In this document: positions 38,901 to 50,900 of the stretch, in pieces | Numbering within the stretch: the first letter of the stretch is position 1 | How the letters are laid out: each line of letters starts with the position of its first letter | Source of the DNA: Helopsaltes ochotensis | Lineage: Eukaryota > Chordata > Aves > Passeriformes > Locustellidae | Direction of reading: 5' to 3' | DNA length: 64,000 nt | Assembly (NCBI GenBank): GCA_013400155.1 | Contig: VXBM01000544.1 | Coordinates: 486,779-550,778, forward strand | Position numbers and translations under genes: made by a program | Notes under the pieces: generated by a model | The model's database searches: none | What the model saw: the letters and a program-made list of their open reading frames with translations, nothing else | What the model was told of the DNA's origin: nothing

Positions 38901-41900
38901 TTGTAACTAAAACTGTTCCAACAGTACTATAGCCAGACACACAGACCTCAGCCTTGCCTGACTTTTTTGCTAAAAGGTTGTGTCTTAACATTCTCCAGGG
39001 TTGCAAGGCATTCCAGGGGAGAAAGGGGATCCAGGTCCTCCAGGCTTCGATATTCCTGGTCCTCCAGGTGACCAAGGAGCTCCAGGATATCCAGGACCCC
39101 CTGGGTTACCAGGGCCTCAGGGTTCACCTGGGCCACCTGGCAGGGATGGAATTCCTGGATTTCCAGGTGAGTTCTTGTATTTTACTTGTGGAGAAAGACC
39201 AACCAATGCAGTTACAGGTGGTAGCTCTTGATGTGCTGGTTAATAAATACCGTAGAGATCCAGGGAAGCAAATTTAAGGTCCCTGATAGGTTTTGAGTTT
39301 CTATTCAGAATGACAATGTGGTTCAATGCTTTTAGGTGCCAAGGGTGAGATGGGTGTCATGGGAGCTCCTGGTCCTCCAGGCCCTCCCGGAACTCCTGGA
39401 AGAAGTGGCCTGCCTGGCTTGAAAGGTAATGTTTGTTTTATTCACCCCTGAAGGGGACACAGTGCTGTTTGCCCTGTCCTGTGTTGAAAGAGGTTTTGTA
39501 CTGCTAACATCCAGATTTTAATTTCTGGGACCTGTCTTATGATAGTGCTGATGTTCAGAATTGCTTTGCATTTTTAAGCCACAGCATTCAGTCACTATTT
39601 AGTTGGTGTCATGAAATGTTTGCTGTTTTAGAAACATTTCCTTTGGATGATGGCATTGAAGTAGGGCAATGTGTCTGAAGTACAGCAGAAAGAAGAAAAG
39701 CAGACTTTTGGCTTAGGGACGTGGAGTCTTCAAGAATTAGCTATATAGGTATCACACAGAGTCTCTTCTCTCTGCATTTTCCCAACCTCCCTGTTGGAGG
39801 TGAATTTTGAAAGAGTTTGGTAGAAGAGAAGCTGATCCACCTCTCCAGAACAAGGAGGCTCTGGATCCAAAGCTGCTGGAGCTGTTGTGACGCCCTTGTG
39901 CTGGTGGCACAGCGTGGTGGGGCTCTGGGGACTCTCCAGCTGCCTCAGACAGGCACAGCTGCTTCCTCTGCTGTGCACTGCATTCACTCAGCTTTGTTCC
40001 AGGGCTAAAGATGCTGTGGAGCATCTTCCCTAAACTCCCTGATCATTGGATGAATTCCAACTTCACGAATAAATCATGGAATGCCTCCGTAAGAAAAAGC
40101 ATGACAAATCCTTTAGCCCACCTTAAGGATTTTTCTTCTCTTTCTTTTGTTGGCTGTACCTACTGTAGGTAACAGTGGATTACCTGGTCCACCAGGGCCT
40201 CCTGGACCAGTGGGGCAGAAAGGCATCAAAGGTGAAGCAGGTCTGCCAGGCCCACCTGGAACACTTGATCCCAAACAGCTGGGGGCAAAGGGAGAGAAAG
40301 GCGAGCCCGGCGTTCCAGGTACACAACTTTGGATGTGGGGATCTCTTAAGGTAAAAGAAAACATACAGTAGTAGTGATAGTTATAACAATAATGAAATGT
40401 CTTTTTCCCTTGAGGTATTCCTGGTTTATCAGGCCAGAAAGGTTATCAAGGTCTCCCGGGTGACCCAGGCCCACCAGGACTCAGTGGCCCACCGGGTGTG
40501 CCGGGATTGCCAGGTCAGTAAGCCAGGCCTAAAGCCACTCCAAATCCATGCTTGGAATCAAATAAATGAACCTGTAATTATTGCCATTCATTAACTCAAT
40601 CACACCTTTCCTAGGCATCAAGGGAGACATGGGCCTTCCTGGGCAGCCAGGACCAACAGGACCTCCAGGGTTGAAAGGAGCTATGGGCGAGATGGGACTT
40701 CCAGGTTCGTTTCTGGGCTGGAATTTTACTTCATTTGGGCCAGGGTTGTCCTTTTTTATACTCTAAAGATGACTCTGCTTGTGTCTAGTATGGAATAATA
40801 GCAATAAAGATGAGGATTGTATAAAACTCTACATACATAATTGAGATTTTTTTAGGTAATTGTCTTAATTTGGTTTTGAAAGTTAAAAAAAAAATTCAAA
40901 GCCAGCTAGTCAGATTGTTAGGCTTTCTAATTTGGTTGCTGATTCCTGTAAATTACTGCAGGATTTTTTTTTATATTTTTATTTATTTTAATTTTTTTTA
41001 AATTTAATTTTATTTTGGACAGGTCCACCTGGGCTTAAAGGCATCCAAGGAATAGCAGGACGTCCAGGGCAGCCTGGGCCTGCAGGATTTCCTGGACTGA
41101 AAGGGGACAAAGGTGACCCTGGTCTTTCAGGCATTGGTATTCCTGGTCCCCCTGGACCAAAGGTACCTTTACAAAATTCTTCAATTGAAAATTCCGTGAG
41201 AAAATGAGATTTTGTGTTGATTTTTCTTTGCCCCTAACTATTACTTAATATATATTATGTATAATTGCAAACATATATAAAAGTATATTAGTAACAATCA
41301 AGGTTGACTTTTCAGGTGAGATAAAAGTTTCTAATTTTAAAAGGTGAATATATTATATATAACTTAATCAGGTTAAAGGAGAAGATTGTTTATCATTCTT
41401 TTCAAGCTGGTTTTACTTGGTGGCCTCATCTTCACTGTGACACTTTCAAAGTTGCTAGGTGTTTATACAATTAATATCATTGTACCCCGTCCAATTATGT
41501 AGTTAATTCCTAAAAAATTAACATGTGCATTTAAGAGCAAATTACTAACAATATAGCATAGTTACTGCTGCTTAAAATTTTAAAGTGTGTAAAAAGTATT
41601 TGAATTAAGATTTACCTATATCATCCTTTCTGCCACCCACAAAAAAGTGACAGAGAGATCTTCAGAATGTCTAACAGTCTTCACTGCTGCCTCACAAGTG
41701 ATGTTGTGCACAATTAACTCAGCAAAAACATTGCACGATTAAAGCTGCACCGGTTTCTTTTTTAATCTGCATTATCATGGGGTAAAAATCTCTGATCCTG
41801 CTAGAAGAAAGGAAGATACTTTTTTCTTTAATGTAGGCCAGTTCTGAGGAAAAACTATGATACTGTACACAAAATTGTAGAGGAAAATTTTTAAAGTCTT

Positions 41901-44900
41901 TACTATTGCTGGTTTTGCTTAATTTTGTGTTGAGATGATTTTAATCCACATTAAGTGGATATGAGGAGAGGTATACACAATATACCTGTGACCTTGATGT
42001 GATGGTAGGATGGAGAACACACAATAACATACAAATAACATACAAAAAACTCTGGGTTCTTCTTTTTGCTTCGTGTTTTCTAGGGAGATCTTGGCTTGCC
42101 TGGATACCCAGGTAGTCCAGGCCCTAAAGGTATAGCTGGAAGTCCTGGTTTGCCTGGATTTCCAGGCAGTCCAGGCGCAAAAGGAGAACCAGGCCTTCCT
42201 GGATTCCCAGGTAATTCTCAACAGATTTTTTTTTCCATTTCCCCTCTTGCTAATATTGGTATGAATAGCTAAACAGTAACAGCTACTGTTACTCAGGGCA
42301 TCTCAGATTGTAGCATTTCAAGATCAGCTGAGAAATCCGTTTTTCTTCATTGTTTGATTGAAATGTACTTTACAGGAACGCCAGGAATTCCAGGACCAAA
42401 AGGTATTGAGGGCCCTCCAGGTAATCCTGGCCTGCCTGGACCACCTGGGCCAGTAGGTGAGCATGGACAGAGATCTCTGTGAAAAGCATAACACTTGATG
42501 GCACTTCCTTTCTTCTTATCTCTTGAGCATCATGGAAATGTATCTATATGTACCTGGGTGCTCAGATTGCACACGCTTAATTCACTGAAATTAAATAGTA
42601 AAGAAAGAAATTTTAACTTTCTTTTGGGGACTTGTCAATTCATTAGCTGTTGGAACAAAAGTTAACTGTTTCAGTACTTTCCAGCTTTATTTATGCGAAG
42701 TGTTACAGTGGTCTAACCTGTTTTTATAGCAGCAAAATCCTAATTTTTTCTAAAGGAAAGCATTATATTTTTAGCAATCAGTGACTGCTTGAAAATTCAC
42801 AGGCCTAAAAGCCTTTTTCAAATTGTCAGGGGAGAGAGAGAAAGGTTTAATTTTAAGATTGCACTGCTGTAAATCTGTTATTGCATTACCACACCTTTGG
42901 ATTCAGGTGGTGGTGAAGGGGATGCTGGTTTTCTTTACTGCAGTTTAGGCAAGGCTGTGCTGATGTTCTGTCCCTGGTTTAGGTGACATTGGTCGTCCTG
43001 GCCCTCCTGGCCCTTCAGGGGAAAAGGGACAACCAGGTCGAGATGGAATCCCTGGGCCAGCGGGGCAGAAGGGTGAGCCAGGTGAGGTGTCCTTCCCGTT
43101 TCTTTCCTCTTCCCTCCACATTGACATGTCCTGCTTGCTCTATTCTTTCTTCCCTGGAGCTGCCCTGACACTTGCAGAGTGCTCCTGTGGTTCCTGGCTG
43201 CTGGCTGCCTCACAAAGGGTGCTGCTGAGCTGCCAGGGAAGCACAGGACAAGAATTCAGTCAGCTCTCCTGGATTTTATTACCTGGCCTCAACACCAGCC
43301 CCGTTCCTGTGTTCTGTGGTAGCTGTATTGCTTCAGCTCAGTTACACAGTGGGTAAACAGTGTAATCCCTGCTCCAAGGATAGGTCTTCAAACAGAAATG
43401 CAAGCACAGGAACTCCCAAACTCTGAAAGAACATGGATTGGGAGGGGATGGGAACACTTAGGAAAGTTACAGATGTGTTCAATAGTAAAACCTCCAACTT
43501 TGGGGAAGACTGGTGAGGGAATGACAATCCAAGTAATCTCAAGGAATCATTTATTTATTTAGATGAACTGCACTTTCATTGTCCTAAACCTCATATTCCT
43601 ATTTGTGGAGACCTGAAAGCTAAATAATCAATTTTTTGTCTAAATCTATCTTTTTTTCAGGTCTACCAGGTTTTGGGCGTCCAGGACCTCCAGGGCTCCC
43701 AGGATTGTCAGGTAAAGCTTTTCTGTTGCCCTTTGTTGAAAAGGTTCAATGTAAAATACATTTACACACCAGAACCAAGAAGGGTGTGTTGTATTTTCTG
43801 TAACTAATGAATGTTATAGCTACAAGTAATTTTTTTTTTCCTCAGCAGTCTGTTTTAAATTAACCACAGCAATAAAGACATTTTATTACTGACCACTGTG
43901 TTTTGTAAATTAGCAATTATGCAGCCAGAAGAAATGCACACAGGGCAACAGCCTACTGCATTGTGTGGAACTTTGCTGATTTGTGGCAGTAAATAAAGCA
44001 TTCATACAACAGATGATAAATGCAGCTGCTTTGAAAGCATAGGTACTTCATACACTGCTCCTCTCTGGTAGCATTAAAGCTCCTAAATTCCTCAGGCTTA
44101 TTTGAAAATTTTGCAAGCATGTCTTAATTTTCAGCAGTATCTCAAAATGAAGTCTTAGTTCTGACAGGTTTCTTCACAGAAAGCCTGATTTGTAGGCTTA
44201 CAGTCTCCAAGGATGTTTATGAATTAGAGCATCGCTGACTTAGTAAGACTTTTTAACATCTTATAAACTTTCTCCTGCAAGAATTATTAGCCCTCACTCT
44301 TTTCTGAATGTTAATTTTACACTGTGTCACTTTGCAAATAAGGAGAGTTGTGGCCGGACTCGTGCCTTCTGCAAGAGAGAGAAATGGCTTTGCAAGTTGG
44401 CTTTTGGGCTTTATGTAAATTTGTAACAGCATTCACAAAGATGGCTTTTTACAGGGCAAAAAGGAGAGCTGGGGTTACCTGGCCCCCCGGGACCCCCTGG
44501 ACTTCCAGGCCTGAAGGGAGAACCAGGTTTCCAGGGATTCCCTGGCCTGCAGGGTCCACCAGGCCCACCAGGAATACCAGGGCCACCTCTGGAAGGTCCT
44601 AAAGGTAGCCCTGGCCCACCAGGTGTTCCAGGAAGGCCAGGTAAGAGCATGATCCGTACCTGTGAACATCAGCCAGTACTTTGATATTTTGCTGGTAGGT
44701 CATCACCCTTTCAATTGGCTCCGTTTATTTGGATGGAGATAAGGTCAAGCCTCCTGGCTCAGGTGTGTGGGCAACCAGAGAAATTTTGTTGCCAGAAAAC
44801 CCCGGTATCTATCAATAAACCAGCTCCTGTAAATTTCTGATGCCTGGCAGCAAAAATCAAAGGTGTTCAGGCGGGAGGTTCTCCGCATGCTGCCCCAATA

Positions 44901-47900
44901 ATCACTGACAAGCACGACACGACCTCTGAGCATCTGAGACCTTTGCAGTGTTGTCACACCAGCGGCAAACATCACCGTGCACATCAATCCCAAAGTAACA
45001 AACCCCTCCATCCTAAGAGTCATGAGAATCCGATTCCCTCTTAGCATCCCAGCATGATCAGATTGGATGCTGCTCCTCCTCTCCGGCCCATGTAACACCA
45101 GTCATTGCTCCACTGTGTCACGTGGCTCCCGTGGACTCCATCGTGCTGTGTTCATCTTCACATTCCATGTTTGCATTTTTATTCCTGCACCAACTAATTC
45201 TGGGAATGAGGAAAACACTACACTGAGCTAACATTGCTGAGCAGCTACCTGGCCTGTGGTAGAAATTGATTTCTGTTTGGTGTTAGAGAATCTTTACTTG
45301 CATTTAGGTACTGCTCTTGAAAAAAAAATTAATTTAAATGAACCTGCTGCTGCTCCAGCTTATTGCTGGATCTTTAATCCAGAAGTACTTTGCTATGTCT
45401 AAGATTCATCCCACATAACAGGCTTGATATTCTCCCTAAAGGAGACTGCTTTCAAACCAAGCCATTGGTTGATGACAGGGATTTTTTCCTTTGCATATTA
45501 AGGGTGAAGTAAAATTTTTATTTATTGCCCTCAAATTATTCTTTTTTTTTTTTTTAAGACTTTTCTGAGGAAAGTTAGTTTTGAATTAGTACATTTGTAA
45601 AATAGCTGCAACACAGATATTTTTGATTTTTGGGGTATCAAGGGAGAGTTTAACTTTGCAATATACACTTGGAAAGATTTAAGGTGTTATAGATTAAAAC
45701 ACCTTAGAACTGAGGTGCTGTTTGCCAGTATAAGGAGCTTTTCTTTTAGTCCCAGTAAAAATACTTCTGTTGTGTTTCATCCTAAACCTGCTTTGTGTGT
45801 GACTGATGTGGAACAACCACCCCATGGGTAAATAATCCCCAGGCAGTCACAACATCTTCCTGGTTTCCCAGTTAGTGCAATGAGGAGTGCACGCCTTCCC
45901 CCTTTTTCCTGCAGGAACTGACTCCCTGTGTGCCCCAGGGGCTCTGACCAGGCAGTGCAGCATCTTTTGATTTCCTCTTAATTCTTCTGCATATAGAGTA
46001 GTGCAGCAATTAAAATTTTGGCCCAGGACAGTGACTGGTCCTTAACAGTACTACAGGCTTTCATTTTTTAAAGTTTCTTATGCAGAGGCTATCTCCAGAC
46101 TTTAAAGAAGTCTTAAACCAAGCTAAGCAACCTCTGAGGTGTAATAACCTGTAAGGACCAGCAGAGATTCTCTGCCCTGCTGTAGCACTGGGATTTTATG
46201 GAGCTGCTCATCCTATTCACACTTCCCTAAATCAAATGTTTACTGATTCTGATCAGCTGGGAAGGTGGAGCAATGGTGGGACTCATTCTGTGCAGGTTTA
46301 TGAGCAGGGGAAACACCCAGTGAGGTTCTGCTCAGCCATGTTCTCTCTCTCTCTTTCTCTTCCTTTCTCTTATTTCCATTTTTGTTGCATGCAATGTATA
46401 AAGTGAAGCATTTGTTTTGCTCAGTTATGTGTGGACTAATGTGGATAAACCAAACTATTATTGCAGTTCTGGTACAATCAGCACTCCAGCCTTTTGTTTC
46501 CAACGATAACAGAGTCTATTGTTGGAATGCTGATTTTGTAACATTTCAACATAAGGCAGTTACTCATAAAAGCAGCTGTGTGGCTGTCAAATTACCCCTT
46601 CTAGGGACAGAAATAAAACCAGAAGCTGTTTGCATGTACTGTTTGTTGTTGACTTCTGGGTATATTCTAAGATTAGTAAAAGAGATGAAGTCAAACATGA
46701 TGTAGCTCTCTGACTCCAGTTGAGTTACCCCTAAAATAAACACTGAGAGATGGCATTGAGATAGATTTATTAATTCATTATAATTAATTCATTATAAAAT
46801 TAAGCCGATTTCCAGGGCAACAGAATACTGCTGTTACTCCACATGTCTATTTTGCTTGCTATGAGTAATAATAGTTTGGTGTTTTGCATACTGTATGTAA
46901 AGGAATATTGAGCTAAATCTAAAAAGAAAGGTTTAGTTGAATATGTTAGTTTGTTGATATTTCTAACAATTTTGATGTTTTTCCCCTTGTTCTAATGATG
47001 ACCTTGGTGAATTCTGACCCCCTACTCCCAGGTCCCTCAGGTTAGCCCTGTAACTCCAAAATAATAACTTTGCATGAAAATGAATGTATTGCTATTGTAG
47101 TGTCTAAATGCAGATATGCAGAGTCATGTTTCAGACATACCTTTTAATTTGTGGTGGGAAAAAAAAAATGCTCAGAGTTGGCCTTCAGCCATCTCTTCCA
47201 TGTTTTTGTGGCACTGACATTGGAAGCACACAGTTGCTCTGCCCGTGGTGGAAGACCATATGGGTCTAGATTTGCAAAGCTTTTATAAAGTGTCCCCAGC
47301 TGTGAAACTTGTTTTAGCATTTTTTTCCTCAGTGCAGTTGGAAACAATATATTCTGATTTTCAGCTTTTTTTAAAAAAAAAAAGCACATTGCACTGCCCT
47401 GCCATGCCTTGCTGTGTAATTGTGTGTTGCAGCTTGGGCAAGTGACAGTAGCCATTTTTGTAGCACCTGCTACTGGTGATTTTGGACACTCTCAAGTGAC
47501 TTAAATAAATCAGTTGGGTTTTTTTACACCAACAGTACCTGTAAGAAAATTTATACAGACTAACAGTGATGCTTTATATTCCCAACTTAGAGCCTTTTAA
47601 GTTTTCAGTGCAGAGAAATCCTTATTTCTATTGTTTCGCTTCACCAGCCCATTTAGAGGAAATGAGGAAAGTTCTTCCTTTCACAAATATTTAATGAAAA
47701 TAAAGCTCACAGCCATGCCCTCCCTGGCACTAGGGCAGTGGGACAGAATTGGTGAGAACACAGTCATTTCCAGACATTTCTTGTAACTTTGGTGTATCAG
47801 CACAAACTGGCCCTTGGGAAGATTTTTAACATCTGTGTCTAGACTGAAAATGACTTGGTATATCTATTTAATAATAATGATGTCTTTAGGTTTTGCTATG

Positions 47901-50900
47901 ATGGCTTTCAGGCAGCAAAGAACTGTCATGAAAATTTAATAAAGGAATACATTTTAGTTTTCAGCCTGCTGTCCTAAGCACCACGAGGTAGCAAACGTGG
48001 TAGCCCTTGATGTTTGAATCCTATCTTTATGCAGCCATGTCAAAAAAGGGAATGTGGCTTTACCTTTTAATTTAACTGTGGTCACCAAGCAGTAACCACA
48101 CTTTTAAAGAGCTGCCATCATGGGGTGCTGAGAGGAACTGAGCAATTGCACCACGTTTTGTTCCACCCTGTGACTGTGACCAGCCAGAATTCAGTGATCA
48201 ACACGTGTAGGACTGATTTATACATCACAGCAAAACCTACCTACCAGTGAAATATAGCTTATAAGTGCTTAACAGTAACAATGAGATGTCTGTCATTATT
48301 TTTAACAACTGTATTACAGTTAGTATTTAAAATAATTTACCAAATATGTAAGAAATAGTGCTGTGAAGTAAAACCTGACGTGTATTTATTGTAGTTTTTA
48401 GCTGCAAATTGCATGATGATACGTTGATATATTTAAATCATTTCACTGACATGAAATATGCAAGTGGCACAGGAGCTAAAATATATATATATATATCTTA
48501 GTGGCATTGTAGGGGCAACCAGCTTAGAGAGAGGACATTTCAATCATTTTTCTAAGGATGTTATCACATGCCATTCTCCATACAACCTTGAGCAGGTAAA
48601 TTAGCATCTTGAAATATTTTTATCAAGATAAAAAAATACCAGCAGTAAAAACAACAAATTCTAAATTTACAGGCTCTGCTGTATTTTTGCTTACAGCATG
48701 GACCCTGTTGGTCCATGTCAGTCCTGCTTGCACTTTCTAAGAGGGCACAAACCTGCTTTTCAGTCCTGGAATTGTATTCACAGATAGCTGAGGCTCATAC
48801 CTGATTAGTGGTGATAAGTCCTCCTGATAGTCACACCTGCCCAAAGCTGAGTTTGGTACCAAAGTTATAATTCACAATTTTCCTATTTGCCAAGTTCTGG
48901 GTGAGTGAGTATTGTCAGTGAAATGGTTACATAGTCCAAACCCTATGGTGAGCAGGACTAACCAGTTCTAGGCCTTAGCTGTAATGCTAAAGCAATAATA
49001 TGTTCTCTAGTGAGGCTTTAAGTTTGCTGTTAAATGAAGTGTCAAATTAGTTCCAGTAGAGCCTAGTCACCAGAATAACTTGTATCTGAAAATACCTGTG
49101 TTTGTGTATTCATGTGTGGTTTTATTGCATGCATGTGGATTATAGTGTAAATACGAAATATGCTGGAGAAATGGGATGTTGTGTAGTGTATATGCTGTCA
49201 CCTGTACTATTTCTAACTAGTAATCTTGTTTTGTACTGTGTGATGTCTGACCCTTCTAACATCGATCATTGGGCTTTGGTGAACTCTGATCCTTCCAGGG
49301 CCTCCAGGTTAGACTCTGAACTCGGGCAATTTGTTTTGTTGCACTTGATGTAAGAGAAAACAAACGTTTTCCTCTAAGTCTGTGATTGTCTTTTTAAGGG
49401 CTGTGCTTACTCTGCAGAGTATGTGTTTGGTTAGCATGCCCCAGGTGGTAACTTGGTATTATTTTGCATGTGTACAGTACTAGAGCAGTATGAAAGAGCA
49501 AAATGAACACAAAAAATCCTTGCATGACGGGATGTTTTCTGTAGCTGAAACTGCTACAGGACGTGTGTGAAATCTGGTACAAAACTGCTGTTGATTTAAT
49601 AAGGGGAGGAATTCTATACTCAAATTTGCATGCAGAAATACAAATCATCAAATTTATCCATTGGGTATAGACTATGAGGATGTCAAAGGTGATGTTCAAG
49701 TTATTCAAGGCTGCAGGAGGACTGAAATTCCAGCACACTGATAAATGTTGTTAGATTTGTACTACAGGACAGAATGTCATAGCACTGTCTTGCAAAAAAA
49801 ATCCTTTTGTGAATCCAGTAATGAGCTCTAACTTGTAAAATGTTATTAGCTGTTGCTGCTATGCTTATGGTTTATTTTGCCACAAATTAATAGTGGTTGC
49901 TTTCCATTTATACGGTGGGACAAAGATGGAGGTCTCATCTTTCAGTTCTCCAGATATCAAAGTTTCCTTTATACCCACTGCTTTGCTTTGGATTAATCTG
50001 GCTGTAGCAAAGGCAAAATATTTAAAGACCAACCCAGTTTCTTTATCAGATTTACACAGTGTAAATCTACTGAAGATATAAAAAATCAGTTGGAGGGAGA
50101 GTCACTCAACATAAGGAAGTTTCTGCAACTCAGGCTGTTACTTAGGCAAGGCAGAGCTTCCTGCTGCCCAGCAGTCAGGAGACATTCCAGGTGTGCTCCT
50201 TAACAGGTATGTCAAATTCTAACAAAAAGCAGCATCGACAGTGTTTGCAGCGTTGAGATTAGCTTACAAAAGGAATTCAGGCTGTTAGGAAGCACTTAAG
50301 ACACGGTGAATGTAACGCAGGTCAGCAGAGGGGATATTTGCACCGTCTCATTTGGGATTTCTTGGCTCCCAGTAAAGGCACTGGTGTGGTCACCAGGAGG
50401 CTGCTGATGCAGGTGAGCTGCAGTGCCTCTGCAAAGACCTGCTTCAGCAGCTACATAAGGGGCTTGCTGCCTGATTTGGGTGGTGCAAATAATTCCTCGT
50501 TTGCCTTTTAGTTTACCCTGACTTTAGCATTGAAGTAGAGCTGGGAAGTTAAGCCAAAATATTTTTCTCTTTTTCTTTTTTTTCTAAACACTGAAGGTAC
50601 AAATTTGGGGAGAATGAATGATGTATAATGATGTGTGCATATTTGTTCTACAACGTTAAGGTCCACCAGGCCCAGAAGGTCCACGAGGGCCACCAGGCAG
50701 TGGAGGACTTAAAGGGGAAAAAGGGAACCCAGGTCCACCTGGTCCACCTGGCCTGACTGGTCCAAAGGGAGATCAAGGACCACCTGGACGCCAGGTAGGA
50801 CAAGAAATGAAGTTTTCCCCGAACTAATTTTTAAATCCAATAAAAATGGCATATATTTGGCTGGAACATGCAGTTTAACATAATAAAATAAAAGCCCAAA

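Larger units (their letters stand above)
39426..44454 (+). other. COL4A5: Introns 32-40 of COL4A5
   Basis: Introns 32 (743 nt), 35 (318 nt), 36 (921 nt, very AT-rich), 38 (526 nt), 39 (579 nt) and 40 (743 nt) hold no identifiable repeat family or RNA gene. The others in this range are under 200 nt. The acceptor of exon 36 follows a T/A-rich rather than pyrimidine-only tract. Confidence 0.7.
44641..50660 (+). other. COL4A5: Intron 41 of COL4A5 (contains microexons 41A and 41B)
   Basis: 6.0 kb, the longest intron fully inside the window. It holds a CpG-rich block near the 5' end (44745-45130), a CT-rich run (46341-46370), microexon 41A, an (AT)n run (48480-48496) and microexon 41B. The rest is AT-rich with no recognized repeat. 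Confidence 0.85.

Noticed and set aside
50179..50190. Possible 12-nt microexon (AG, gagacattccag, GT) in intron 41
   Set aside because: It would add four residues and break the Gly-X-Y register, with no branch-like motif or similarity to the 9-nt microexons; likely chance.
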